64,000 nucleotides of DNA. Origin: Promicromonospora iranensis. Its GTDB lineage: Bacteria > Actinomycetota > Actinomycetes > Actinomycetales > Cellulomonadaceae. The position numbers and the translations under genes were made by a program. Under the pieces are notes generated by a model, which worked only from the letters and a program-made list of their open reading frames with translations, ran no database searches and was not told the DNA's origin. The stretch lies in assembly GCF_028994775.1 (NCBI RefSeq), contig NZ_JAJQMN010000001.1, positions 186,001 to 250,000 of the forward strand, written 5' to 3'. Shown in pieces: positions 28,680 through 36,914 of this stretch; positions within the stretch are counted from its first letter, which is position 1; every line of letters starts with the position of its first letter.

Positions 28680-29135
28680 TCAGCGAATTAGCACCATGCC
28701 CACGAGCAGCATGACCGCGAAGCTGACGAGCACCACGCGCTGCCGACGGTTCGGGCCCGAGGCGGTCAGGATCGCGGCGACCGCCGGTCCCGCCGCGAGG
28801 AGGAGCCACGCGCCGAGCGCCGGGGCCACGTTGGCCGACACCGCGGCCACCGCGACGACCACGAGGCCGTGCACCACGCCGAGCCCCACCCGCATCGACA
28901 CGACGACGTGCAGCACGGCGGCGAGCACCGCCAGCCCCGCCCACATGGTGATGCCCTCCTCGAGGCAGCCCCACTCCTGCTGCGCGCACTCCCAGGACTG
29001 CATCCACCAGGTCACCAGCGCGCCCAGCACCATGACGGGCACCACGCTCATCCCGACGACGCCGTAGGCGAGCCCGACGCGGACCAGCCATCCCGGCAGG
29101 GTGGTTGACCTGCTGAGCAATGGCATTTCGGGCAT
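28680..29135 (-). CDS. Small polytopic membrane protein of unknown function
   Basis: This 151-residue protein has about four membrane segments, including VGLAYGVVGMSVVPVMVLGA, MWAGLAVLAAVLHVVVS and VVLVSFAVMLLVGMVLI. A short loop with two Cys (WECAQQEWGCLEE) lies between the first two. I do not recognise a family. ATG 29135 (MPEMPLLSRS) is chosen because longer frames run into the parC upstream region. It is divergent from the topoisomerase gene with a 212-base gap. Confidence 0.7.
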   Translation of the reverse strand: MPEMPLLSRSTTLPGWLVRVGLAYGVVGMSVVPVMVLGALVTWWMQSWECAQQEWGCLEEGITMWAGLAVLAAVLHVVVSMRVGLGVVHGLVVVAVAAVSANVAPALGAWLLLAAGPAVAAILTASGPNRRQRVVLVSFAVMLLVGMVLIR

Positions 29136-29198
29136 ACCCGAATAGTGCCAGGTGGACCGCGAAAAGTGCACATGTCTCAGCCCGTGACCTCGCCCGAT

Positions 29199-29230
29199 GT
29201 TCGAGCGTGCGTTCGAGCGCTCGTTCGAGC
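29199..29230. repeat. Three GTTCGAGC direct repeats spaced exactly 12 bp, upstream of parC
   Basis: GTTCGAGC occurs at 29199, 29211 and 29223. The same-face spacing and the position between two divergent genes make a protein-binding array plausible. The motif is close to one half of the actinobacterial SOS box, but no full inverted SOS box is present. Confidence 0.55.
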
Positions 29231-29347
29231 ATGACGTCCGGGCACGACCTCCGACGTGGCACCAGCGAGGTGCCACCGGAGTGTCGGCGGCGCGGGGTAC
29301 GGTTTGCCTGTCCGAAACCACCCCAGATTCCAGGAGCCCCACGAACC

Positions 29348-31825
29348 ATGGCGCGCAAGCCGTCGCAGCCGCTCGACGAGAGCGAGATCCACGAGAAGGT
29401 CGTGGACATCGACGTCGCCTCGGAGATGGAGGCGTCGTTCCTCGAGTACGCCTACTCCGTCATCTACTCGCGGGCTCTTCCGGACGCGCGCGACGGCCTG
29501 AAGCCTGTCCAGCGCCGCATCCTCTACATGATGTCGGACATGGGGCTGCGCCCCGACCGCGCCCACGTGAAGTCGTCGCGTGTCGTCGGCGAGGTCATGG
29601 GAAAGCTGCACCCGCACGGTGACGCCCCCATCTACGACGCCCTCGTCCGGCTCGCGCAGAGCTTCTCGCTGCGGCTGCCGCTCGTGGACGGGCACGGCAA
29701 CTTCGGTTCGCTCGACGACGGCCCCGCGGCGCCCCGGTACACGGAGGCGCGCCTGGCGGCGTCGTCGATGGCGATGACCACGGATCTCGACGAGAACGTC
29801 GTGGACTTCGTGCCGAACTACGACAACAAGCTCACCCAGCCCGAGGTGCTGCCCGCGGCCATCCCGAACCTGCTGGTCAACGGCGCGTCCGGCATCGCGG
29901 TCGGCATGGCCACGAACATGGCCCCGCACAACCTCGTCGAGGTCGTCTCCGCGGCGCAGCACCTGATCAAGAACCCCGAGGCCACGCTCGAGGACCTGCA
30001 GCGGTTCGTCCCGGGTCCCGACCTGCCCACGGGCGGCAAGATCGTCGGCCTCGAGGGCGTGCGCGACGCGTACCGCACCGGCCGCGGCAGCTTCCGCACG
30101 CGGGCCACGGCGCGCATCGAGAACGTCACGCCGCGCCGCAAGGGCATCGTCGTCACCGAGCTCCCCTACCTCGTGGGCCCGGAGAAGGTGATCGAGAAGA
30201 TCGCCGACGGCGTCAAGGCCAAGCGCATCCAGGGCGTCACGAACGTGCAGGACCTCACCGACCGCACGCACGGGATGCGCCTGGTGATCGAGGTCAAGAC
30301 GGGCTTCGACCCCGACGCCGTGCTGGAGCAGCTGTACCGGGTGACGCCGCTCGAGGACTCGTTCGGCATCAACAACGTGGCCCTGGTCGACGGTCAGCCG
30401 CGCACCCTCGGCCTCGTCGAGATGCTGCGGGTGTGGGTGGACCACCGCATCTCCGTGGTCCGGCGCCGGTCGCAGCACCGCCTGGACAAGCGGCTCGAGC
30501 GCCTGCACCTGGTCGACGGCCTGCTCGTCGCGATCGTCGACATCGACGAGGTCATCCAGATCATCCGGTCGTCCGACGACGCCGGCATCGCCCGCGACCG
30601 CCTGCGCGAGATCTTCGACCTCTCCGAGCCGCAGGCGTCCTACATCCTGGACCTCCAGCTGCGCCGTCTCACCAAGTTCTCCCGCATCGAGCTGGAGAAG
30701 GAGGCCGAGGAGCTGCGCCGCGAGATCGCCGAGCTGGAGCGGATCCTCGGCGACGAGAAGCTGCTGCGCCGCGTCGTCAGCACCGAGATGGGCGACGTGG
30801 CCAAGACGTACGGCACGCCGCGCCGCACCGTGCTGCTCGACTCCGCGGGCGGGTCCGTCGGTTCGGTGGCGGTCGCCCCGGCGAACGGCCGCAAGAAGAC
30901 CGTCGAGCCCATCGACCTGCAGATCAAGGATCTCCCGACCCGCGTCGTGCTGTCCGCGACGGGCCTGCTGGCCCGCCTCCCGGACGACGTCCCGGTGTCG
31001 CGTGAGGGCAACCGCGCGGCGCACGACGCCCTGCGGGGCGACGCCGCCGCGACCACCCGCGGACAGGTCGGCCTCGTGACGTCGGCCGGGCGCATGCTGC
31101 GCATCTCCGTGCTGGACCTGCCCTCGCTGCCACCGACCGACGGCGCGCCGTCGCTGTCCGGCGGCATCCCGGTGAGCGAGCTCGTGGAGCTGCAGCCCGG
31201 CGAGACGGTGCGGACGGTGACCGGCCTCGGGCCGGACGCGCCGACCATCGCCGTCGGCACGGCGCAGGGCATCGTCAAGCGCATCGCGCCGTCGGACGCC
31301 CCGGCCAAGGGTGACGAGTGGCCGGTGATCGGGCTCAAGGAGGGCGACGCGGTGGTCGGTGCCGCCGTGGTGTCCGACGACGACGAGCTGGTCTTCGTGG
31401 CCGACGACTCGTCGCTGCTGCACTTCCCGGCCTCGGCCGTCCGGCCGCAGGGCCGCGCGGCGGGCGGCATGACGGGCATCAAGCTCGGACCGGACCGGAA
31501 GGTGGTGTTCTTCGGAGCGGTCCCGTCCGGGGTCGACGCCTCGGTGGTGACCATCGCCGGGACGGGTGACGCGCTGCCGGGGATCGAGCCGGGCGCCGGC
31601 AAGGTGACGCCGTTCTCCGTGTACCCGGGCAAGGGCCGCGCGACGGGTGGTGTGCGGTCGCAGCGGCTGCTCAAGGGCGAGGACGGGCTCATCCTGGCCT
31701 GGGTGGGTGCCACTCCCCCGCGTGCGCTCGGCGCCGGCGGCCAGCCGGTCGAGCTGCCCGAGGTGGACGAGCGGCGTGACGGCTCCGGAACCCCGATCGC
31801 GGTGCCGGTCGCGGTGATCGGCTGA
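29348..31825 (+). CDS. parC: DNA topoisomerase IV subunit A (ParC-type)
   Basis: This 825-residue type IIA topoisomerase A subunit cuts and rejoins DNA during decatenation. The catalytic Tyr is residue 131 in APRYTEARL. The quinolone-determining region reads GKLHPHGDAPIYDALVR, with Ala at the position of E. coli GyrA Ser83. The N-terminal winged-helix/tower part and a coiled coil (EKEAEELRREIAELERIL) are followed by a beta-pinwheel domain. No GyrA-box is evident, which with the domain length favours ParC over GyrA. ATG 29348 follows CAGGAG. No parE lies in the window. Confidence 0.93.
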   Translation: MARKPSQPLDESEIHEKVVDIDVASEMEASFLEYAYSVIYSRALPDARDGLKPVQRRILYMMSDMGLRPDRAHVKSSRVVGEVMGKLHPHGDAPIYDALVRLAQSFSLRLPLVDGHGNFGSLDDGPAAPRYTEARLAASSMAMTTDLDENVVDFVPNYDNKLTQPEVLPAAIPNLLVNGASGIAVGMATNMAPHNLVEVVSAAQHLIKNPEATLEDLQRFVPGPDLPTGGKIVGLEGVRDAYRTGRGSFRTRATARIENVTPRRKGIVVTELPYLVGPEKVIEKIADGVKAKRIQGVTNVQDLTDRTHGMRLVIEVKTGFDPDAVLEQLYRVTPLEDSFGINNVALVDGQPRTLGLVEMLRVWVDHRISVVRRRSQHRLDKRLERLHLVDGLLVAIVDIDEVIQIIRSSDDAGIARDRLREIFDLSEPQASYILDLQLRRLTKFSRIELEKEAEELRREIAELERILGDEKLLRRVVSTEMGDVAKTYGTPRRTVLLDSAGGSVGSVAVAPANGRKKTVEPIDLQIKDLPTRVVLSATGLLARLPDDVPVSREGNRAAHDALRGDAAATTRGQVGLVTSAGRMLRISVLDLPSLPPTDGAPSLSGGIPVSELVELQPGETVRTVTGLGPDAPTIAVGTAQGIVKRIAPSDAPAKGDEWPVIGLKEGDAVVGAAVVSDDDELVFVADDSSLLHFPASAVRPQGRAAGGMTGIKLGPDRKVVFFGAVPSGVDASVVTIAGTGDALPGIEPGAGKVTPFSVYPGKGRATGGVRSQRLLKGEDGLILAWVGATPPRALGAGGQPVELPEVDERRDGSGTPIAVPVAVIG

Positions 31826-31915
31826 CCCGGCGGAACCAGTTGTGTCGAGGCTGTCGATTCTGACGTCGCTCGCCCGTCCAAGGCGTGTCAACATTCCAGA
31901 GACGAGGAGCTCGGC

Positions 31916-32299
31916 ATGACCGACAACTGGATGTTCCTGATCCGTGAGCACGACTGGAACTCGGACGCCTATCTCCCGGAGAACCGGGAAGGGCAGAGCC
32001 AGCAGGACTTCTCCGAGGACATGGCGGCCCACGAGCGGTTCCAGGAGGCCGTCGCCGACCTCGGCGTGAAGATCACCGGGAGCAACGCCCTCCAGAATGC
32101 CAGGTACGGCGGCTGGGTGCTGCCCGGCAAGGAGGGCGAGGAGCCCGTCTACACGGACGCCCCGTTCACGGACACCAACGAGGTGATCACCGGCTACTAC
32201 GAGGTCGAGTGCGACGAGGCCACGGCGCGCCGGATCGCGGCGCTCGTCCCGAGCACGAACGTGGTCGAGTGGCGCAAGGTCATGCGTTTCGGTTCCTGA
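31916..32299 (+). CDS. YCII/DGPF-domain protein
   Basis: This 127-residue protein resembles the DGPF (YCII-related) family: GWVLPGKEGEEPVYTDAPF corresponds to the usual LxP...VTDGPF motif, with DAPF instead of DGPF, followed by TGYYEVECDEATAR. In actinobacteria these genes sit next to ECF42 sigma factors, and this one ends directly against such a gene. The role of DGPF proteins is not established; ferredoxin-like dimeric folds are typical. GAGGAG lies eight bases before ATG 31916. Confidence 0.86.
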   Translation: MTDNWMFLIREHDWNSDAYLPENREGQSQQDFSEDMAAHERFQEAVADLGVKITGSNALQNARYGGWVLPGKEGEEPVYTDAPFTDTNEVITGYYEVECDEATARRIAALVPSTNVVEWRKVMRFGS

Positions 32300-33643
32300 G
32301 TGCCGATCGACCCCGCGGCGTTCCGCACCGCCTGGCCTCAGGTGGTGCGGTCGCTCGCCGTGACCACGCGCAGCCTGGACAGCGGTGAGGAGTACGCCGC
32401 CGAGGCGTTCGCGCGGGCCGCGGCCCAGCCCGACGGTGCCATCGACGACCTGGTCGGCTGGTGCGTCCAGGTCGGGCGCCGCACGTGGCTCGACGCCGTG
32501 CGCCACCATGCGGTGTTCGCGCGGCTCCAGCCCCAGATCGCTCGCCCGGAGGTGGCCGCCGTGGACGTGCCGTCCGAGCCGGGCGCGCCCGGCGGCGAGC
32601 TCGACGACCGGCTCGCACTGCTCTTCGTCGCGTGCGACGACGCCCTCGCCCCTGGCGCGCAGCTGGTCCTGGCCATGCGCGTGGTCTGCGGTCTCACGAT
32701 CCGGCAGATCGCGGCCCACCTCGGCATCGCGGAGGCGACGGCCGCCGCGCGGCTCACCCGGGCCAAGGCGGCGCTGGCGCGGGCCCGTGGCGAGTTCGCG
32801 GTGCCCGGCGGCGCCGCACGGGACGCGCGGCTGCCCGTCGTTCTCGCGTGCGTCGCGGGCCTGTTCACCGTGGGGCAACGGGACGGGCTCGAGCCCGTCG
32901 ACGCCACGCAGGACCCGGCCCGTGACGCCCTGACGCTCGCCGACGCGCTCGTCGCGGAGTACCCGGACGATCCCGAGGTGCTCGGCCTCCGTGCCGTGTG
33001 CCGCCTCGGCCTGGCGCGTCGCCCCGGCCGCGTGCGCGACGGCGTCGCGCTCACCCTCGACGAGGTGGACCGGTCGGCGTGGGACCAGCGGCTGCTGTCA
33101 GCCGGCCTGGACGATGCCACGGCGGCGATCACCGGCGGCACTAATACCCACGGAGCGCTGACCGAGCATCCCGGCCGGTTCGCCCTGGAGGCCGCCATCT
33201 CCGGGGTGCACGCCGCGGCGCATGACGCCGCGGACACCGACTGGAACCGCCTGGCCCAGCTCTACGACGCGCTGCTGCACGTATGGCCGTCGCCGGCGAC
33301 CCGCGTCGCTCGCCTCGTCGTGCTCGGCCGGCTCGCGTTGCGCGGGGATGGAGGTCCTGGTGGTGACGGTGGTGACGGTGGTGACGGTGATCCCGCAGGT
33401 GACGGCGGTCTTGGTGGTCCCGGAGGTCCCGAGGGCGACGGCGGTCTTGGCGCGATCGAGCACGAGCTCGAAGATCTGGTCGCCGACGGACCGCCGTACG
33501 CCGCCCGGGACGCCAGCCTCGCTCTGGCCGACCTCGCCCGGCACACCGGCCGGACCGCCGAGGCGGCGGCGCGCTACCGCGAGCTGCTCGACGTGGTTCC
33601 GGAGGGCCCGCTGCGCGAGTTCTGCCGCAGGCACGCCGGGTAA
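32300..33643 (+). CDS. ECF42-like RNA polymerase sigma factor with C-terminal extension
   Basis: The 447-residue protein has a diverged N-terminal sigma-like region and a recognisable region 4 (LTIRQIAAHLGIAEATAAARL, RAKAALARARG). The long C-terminal domain typical of ECF42 factors follows: LTLDEVDRSAWDQRLL, TDWNRLAQLYDALLHVWPSP. In ECF42 proteins this extension is required for activity and no anti-sigma factor is used. A Gly/Asp insertion (GDGGDGGDGDPAGDGG) at about residues 351-380 is coded by short tandem repeats. The usual NRAVAVA stretch is replaced by RLVVLGRLAL. GTG 32300 directly follows the upstream TGA. Loss of DNA binding is possible. Confidence 0.85.
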   Translation: MPIDPAAFRTAWPQVVRSLAVTTRSLDSGEEYAAEAFARAAAQPDGAIDDLVGWCVQVGRRTWLDAVRHHAVFARLQPQIARPEVAAVDVPSEPGAPGGELDDRLALLFVACDDALAPGAQLVLAMRVVCGLTIRQIAAHLGIAEATAAARLTRAKAALARARGEFAVPGGAARDARLPVVLACVAGLFTVGQRDGLEPVDATQDPARDALTLADALVAEYPDDPEVLGLRAVCRLGLARRPGRVRDGVALTLDEVDRSAWDQRLLSAGLDDATAAITGGTNTHGALTEHPGRFALEAAISGVHAAAHDAADTDWNRLAQLYDALLHVWPSPATRVARLVVLGRLALRGDGGPGGDGGDGGDGDPAGDGGLGGPGGPEGDGGLGAIEHELEDLVADGPPYAARDASLALADLARHTGRTAEAAARYRELLDVVPEGPLREFCRRHAG

Positions 33644-33668
33644 CCGCCTGGCGTCGGTTCTGCTCCAG

Positions 33669-33790
33669 AGCGAGTTCGGTCCGTTGCACGGCCGGCTCAC
33701 TGAGATCGGTCCCTTGCTCTGAGATCGGTCAGTTGACCGACCGATGTCAGAGCAACGGACCGAAGTCGCTGATTTCGGTCCGTTGCACGG
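33669..33790. repeat. Cluster of direct and inverted repeats around TCGGTCCGTTGC
   Basis: A perfect 17-bp direct repeat lies at 33675-33691 and 33774-33790 (TTCGGTCCGTTGCACGG). An inverted copy lies at 33752-33770, matching 33669-33687 with one mismatch. Between them TGAGATCGGTC occurs twice, 19 bp apart (33701 and 33720), and CGGTCAGTTGACCG forms a dyad at 33726-33739. The cluster fills the gap between the sigma factor and the GNAT gene. Confidence 0.8.
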
Positions 33791-33869
33791 ATCCTCCGCG
33801 GAGCGCTCGACAAGGCCCTGCCCGCAATTTCCTCGGCTGATGTCAGTGTCCGGTGGTTGACTCCACCCC

Positions 33870-34322
33870 ATGAACGACGACTCGACCTACGAGTTCTCCA
33901 CCGACCCTGACCGCATCGACGCCGCACGCGTGCACGAGCTCGTGTCCCAGCACACCTACTGGGCCAAGGACCGCCCGCGCGAGGTGATGGACGCCGCGAT
34001 CGCGGGTTCCCGGCCCTACGGCGTCTTCCGCCGCGACACGGGTGAGCAGGTCGCGTTCGCACGGGTGGTGACGGACGGTGCGACGTTCGCCTGGCTCGCC
34101 GACGTCATCGTCGACCCCGGGCTGCGTGGGCAGGGCATCGGCAAGCTTCTGGTCGGCGGCGTCGTCCAGGACATCGAGCCGCTCGGGCTGCGCCGCACGC
34201 TCCTCGCCACCGCCGACGCGCACGGCCTGTACGAGCAGTTCGGCTGGGCGCCGATCGATGAGGGGTACAAGTGGATGGAACGGCGAGGTCGCGGAGCCGA
34301 CGCCAAGGAGGCAGAGGCATGA
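33870..34322 (+). CDS. GNAT-family N-acetyltransferase
   Basis: This 150-residue single-domain GNAT carries the acetyl-CoA pyrophosphate loop in VDPGLRGQGIGKLLVGGVV and the following strands ALLATADAHGLYEQFGW, typical of the family's C-terminal half. It would move an acetyl group to a small molecule or protein amine; the substrate is unknown. Its stop overlaps the start of the macrodomain gene (ATGA), so the two are co-translated. The start ATG lacks a strong ribosome site. Confidence 0.88.
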   Translation: MNDDSTYEFSTDPDRIDAARVHELVSQHTYWAKDRPREVMDAAIAGSRPYGVFRRDTGEQVAFARVVTDGATFAWLADVIVDPGLRGQGIGKLLVGGVVQDIEPLGLRRTLLATADAHGLYEQFGWAPIDEGYKWMERRGRGADAKEAEA

Positions 34323-34846
34323 GCATGTCCGTCGAGATCGGTGACCTGACCCGCGTGGAGGTCGACGCGGTGGTCAACGCCGCGAACTCCATGCTCCTCG
34401 GCGGCGGCGGGGTCGACGGCGCCATCCATGCGGCAGCCGGCCCGCGCCTGCTCGAAGCGTGTCGGCGCCTGCGGAACACCACCCACCGGGACGGCCTGGA
34501 GGTCGGCGACGCCGTCGCGACACCGGCGTTCGACCTGCCGGCCTCCTGGGTCATCCACACCGTCGGACCGAACCTGCACCGCGGTCAGGACGATCCCGCC
34601 CTGCTGGCATCGTGCTTCGCCCGCTCGCTCGACGTCGCCGCCGAGCTGGACGTACGGTCGATCGCCTTCCCGGCCGTGAGCGCGGGAGCCTACGGCTGGC
34701 CGATCACCGACGTCGCCCGTATCGCCGTCATGACCTCTCGTGGCTGGCTCGCCGAGCATCCGGGGGCCAGCCCGCAGGACGTGCGGTTCATGGTTCTCGA
34801 CGAGCGGGCGCGCGACGTGTTCGACGCCGCGCTGGGGACGGCCTGA
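34319..34846 (+). CDS. Macrodomain protein (ADP-ribose / O-acetyl-ADP-ribose deacetylase type)
   Basis: The 175-residue macrodomain shows VDAVVNAANSMLLGGGGVDGAIHAAAG, the nucleotide- and ribose-binding core. WVIHTVGP and the C-terminal FPAVSAGAYGWP loop that holds the distal phosphate are also present. Such proteins remove ADP-ribose from substrates or deacetylate O-acetyl-ADP-ribose. Coupling (ATGA) to a GNAT gene suggests linked acyl/ADP-ribose chemistry; this is inference. ATG 34319 follows a purine-rich AGGAGG region. Confidence 0.93.
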   Translation: MSMSVEIGDLTRVEVDAVVNAANSMLLGGGGVDGAIHAAAGPRLLEACRRLRNTTHRDGLEVGDAVATPAFDLPASWVIHTVGPNLHRGQDDPALLASCFARSLDVAAELDVRSIAFPAVSAGAYGWPITDVARIAVMTSRGWLAEHPGASPQDVRFMVLDERARDVFDAALGTA

Positions 34847-34866
34847 CGGCCGAACACGCCCGCCGG

Positions 34867-34896
34867 CCGCTCGCCGCCGCTCGCCGCCGCTCGCCG
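34867..34896. repeat. Three tandem 10-bp repeats after the macrodomain gene
   Basis: CCGCTCGCCG repeats three times beginning 20 bases after the macrodomain stop, facing a convergent GNAT remnant. It lies where the missing C-terminal half of that GNAT would be. Confidence 0.75.
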
Positions 34897-34910
34897 AGCA
34901 CTGGCCGACG

Positions 34911-35159
34911 GACGCCGGCCATGCCCGCCGCCGCACCGTCACGCCGGGCGATGACCAACGCGCCACGCGGCGGCACGAGCTCGGTGCCCGGGTCGGCGGC
35001 GATCTCCCGCTCCAGCTCCTCCGGGTCGGTACAGCGGTTCTCCTTGAGCAGGTACCAGCTGTCGCTCATGTGCGTGTAGCACTCGCGCCAGAGGGCGACG
35101 GCATCGGGCGAGTCGAACGGCTCGGGGGTCACGGTCCAGGTGTCGTGCGTGAGGGTCAC
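34911..35159 (-). pseudogene. Decayed GNAT acetyltransferase, N-terminal fragment
   Basis: From GTG 35159 the frame reads VTLTHDTWTVTPEPFDSPDA and continues through ADPGTELVPPRGALVIARRDG to AGMAGVR, the normal N-terminal half of a small GNAT protein. After about residue 83 the sequence turns into an Arg/Ala-rich non-homologous tail. The acetyl-CoA-binding loop expected next is missing. The frame stays open into the macrodomain gene, but that part is a shadow. The 3' half appears to have been lost near a minisatellite. Confidence 0.65.
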
Positions 35160-35250
35160 TGTCGCTGTTCTACGCGGCACCGGTGGAGACGTCCAGGCGA
35201 TTCTGCGGATGACGTCCAGCAGTCAGGTCCAGCACGTCAGGTCCCACAGG

Positions 35251-35919
35251 TCAGGCCTGTCGCGCCCGCGGCGAGACGAGCCCCGACTGGTAGGCGAGCA
35301 CGACGAGCTGGGCACGGTCGCGAGCGTGCAGCTTCGTCATCGCGCGGCTGACATGAGTCTTCGCGGTGGTCGGGCTGAGCACCATGCGCTCGGCGATCTC
35401 GTCGTTGCTCAGCCCGTGCGCGACCAGGGCCACCACCTCACGTTCGCGGTTCGTGAGCCGGTCGAGATCGGGTGAGGAGAGCAGGTCGGGCGGGCGTGCC
35501 ACGAACTCGCTGATCAGCTGCCGGGTGACCGACGGCGACAGCAGGGCGTCCCCGCGCTTCACCACTCGTAGCGCCTGCAGGAGGCTCGCCGGGTCGGTGT
35601 CCTTGAGCAGGAATCCAGCGGCCCCGGCGCGCAGGGCGCGGAACACGTGCTCGTCCAGGCCGTAGTTGGTCAGCATCACGACCCGCACGTCGCACAACCG
35701 GTCGTCCTCGACGATGCGGCGCGTCGCCTCGATGCCGTCCAGGACGGGCATCTGCACGTCCATCAGCACGATGTCGGGGCGGTGCTCGACGGCGGCCGCC
35801 ACACCCTCCTCGCCGTTGGCGGCCTCGGCCAGGACCTGGAGATCGTCCTCGCTGTCCAGCAGTGCGCGGATCCCTGAGCGGATCAGGTGCTGATCGTCGA
35901 CGAGGACCACCGAGATCAT
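35251..35919 (-). CDS. NarL/LuxR-type response regulator
   Basis: The 222-residue regulator has a receiver domain with the acidic pocket VDDQ, phospho-acceptor Asp54 in IVLMDVQMP, a switch Thr in VVMLTNYG and Lys in FLLKDTDP. A LuxR helix-turn-helix follows (LTNREREVVALVAHGLSNDEIAERM). It is the cognate partner of the adjacent kinase, whose stop overlaps its ATG (ATGA). Likely targets are the divergent flavin oxidase and DrrAB exporter genes. The signal sensed is unknown. Confidence 0.95.
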   Translation of the reverse strand: MISVVLVDDQHLIRSGIRALLDSEDDLQVLAEAANGEEGVAAAVEHRPDIVLMDVQMPVLDGIEATRRIVEDDRLCDVRVVMLTNYGLDEHVFRALRAGAAGFLLKDTDPASLLQALRVVKRGDALLSPSVTRQLISEFVARPPDLLSSPDLDRLTNREREVVALVAHGLSNDEIAERMVLSPTTAKTHVSRAMTKLHARDRAQLVVLAYQSGLVSPRARQA

Positions 35920-36695
35920 CGGCGTTCCCCGCCCGACGGAGCGGTCGGCAGCTCTGCCACCACCGAGAACCCGGTGACAGGACCGGGCCCGGCGCGCAGG
36001 CGCCCGCCCACGGCGGCGACCCGCTCCCGCATGCCGATCAGGCCGTGGCCCGGCACCGGCGGTGTCCGGGGCGCCGAACCGTCGTCGTCGACCTGCACGG
36101 TCAGCAGGCCGGTCCCGTAGGTGAGACGGACCGTCGCCGTCGCCTCACCGGCGTGCCGGCTGGCGTTCGTCAGCGACTCCTGGACCACCCGGTACGCCAC
36201 CTGGTCGACGCCGGACGGGAGCGGCCGGGCGGTCCCCTCGACGGCGACGGTGATCGGCAGACCCGACGACCGCGCGCGGTCGACCAGCGCGGGCAGCCGG
36301 TCGAGACCGGCACCGCCGCCGTCGTCGTCACGGCGCAGCGTGTCGAGGGTCGACCGGAGCTCGCGGGCCGCGTCGGTACTCGCCTCCTGGATCGCGAGCA
36401 GGGCGGCGGCGGGTTCCTCCCCGCGCTTGCGGGCGAGGTGCGCCGCGACGCCGACCTGGACGTTGATCACCGAGATGCTGTGCGTCAGCGAGTCGTGCAG
36501 CTCGCGTGCGATGTGCAGCCGCTCCTCGACGGCACGCCGACGGGCAACCTCCTCGCGGGTGCGCTCCGCGTCGTCCGCGCGCTGCTCGACCTCGCGCAGG
36601 TGCGCGCGCCACAGCACGAAGGCGACGGCGGAGACACCCGCTGTCGCGAGCCAGCCCGCCGCGTAGAACCGTCGCCAGCCCAGATCGGTGCGCAT
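35916..36695 (-). CDS. Sensor histidine kinase (HisKA_3, single membrane segment)
   Basis: This short kinase (259 residues) has one N-terminal membrane segment (about residues 12-30) and a coiled linker. The HisKA_3 dimerisation helix carries His67 in ARELHDSLTHSISVI, and a HATPase domain (QVAYRVVQESLTNASRHAG, GHGLIGMRERV) follows. Most LuxR-type partners have four to six membrane segments, so the sensor part is reduced. ATG 36695 has TAGGCT eight bases upstream and no ribosome site, suggesting a leaderless transcript. It is translated together with the regulator downstream. Confidence 0.92.
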   Translation of the reverse strand: MRTDLGWRRFYAAGWLATAGVSAVAFVLWRAHLREVEQRADDAERTREEVARRRAVEERLHIARELHDSLTHSISVINVQVGVAAHLARKRGEEPAAALLAIQEASTDAARELRSTLDTLRRDDDGGGAGLDRLPALVDRARSSGLPITVAVEGTARPLPSGVDQVAYRVVQESLTNASRHAGEATATVRLTYGTGLLTVQVDDDGSAPRTPPVPGHGLIGMRERVAAVGGRLRAGPGPVTGFSVVAELPTAPSGGERR

Positions 36696-36703
36696 GGTCG
36701 TGG

Positions 36704-36709
36704 AGCCTA
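36704..36709 (-). promoter_or_regulatory. Leaderless -10 box for the histidine kinase operon
   Basis: TAGGCT on the minus strand ends eight bases before ATG 36695. The rest of the 219-base divergent gap probably holds the promoter of the flavin oxidase and exporter operon, which does have a ribosome-binding site. Confidence 0.4.
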
Positions 36710-36914
36710 TGGCGCGGCGCCGCCCCCACGCATCCCCCGCCGGGAGTACTCCCTGGCTACTCCCGGTGGAGCAGTCCCGACGCCGCCCTGCGACGGGGCG
36801 GGTAGCCACAGGTGTCGCCGGCGGGACGACGAAAACCGAGGGCATCCGGCCAAGGATCGGGACCACCGAACAAGACCAGCGAACCAACCCCGAACGACGA
36901 CCGAGGAGTGCCCG

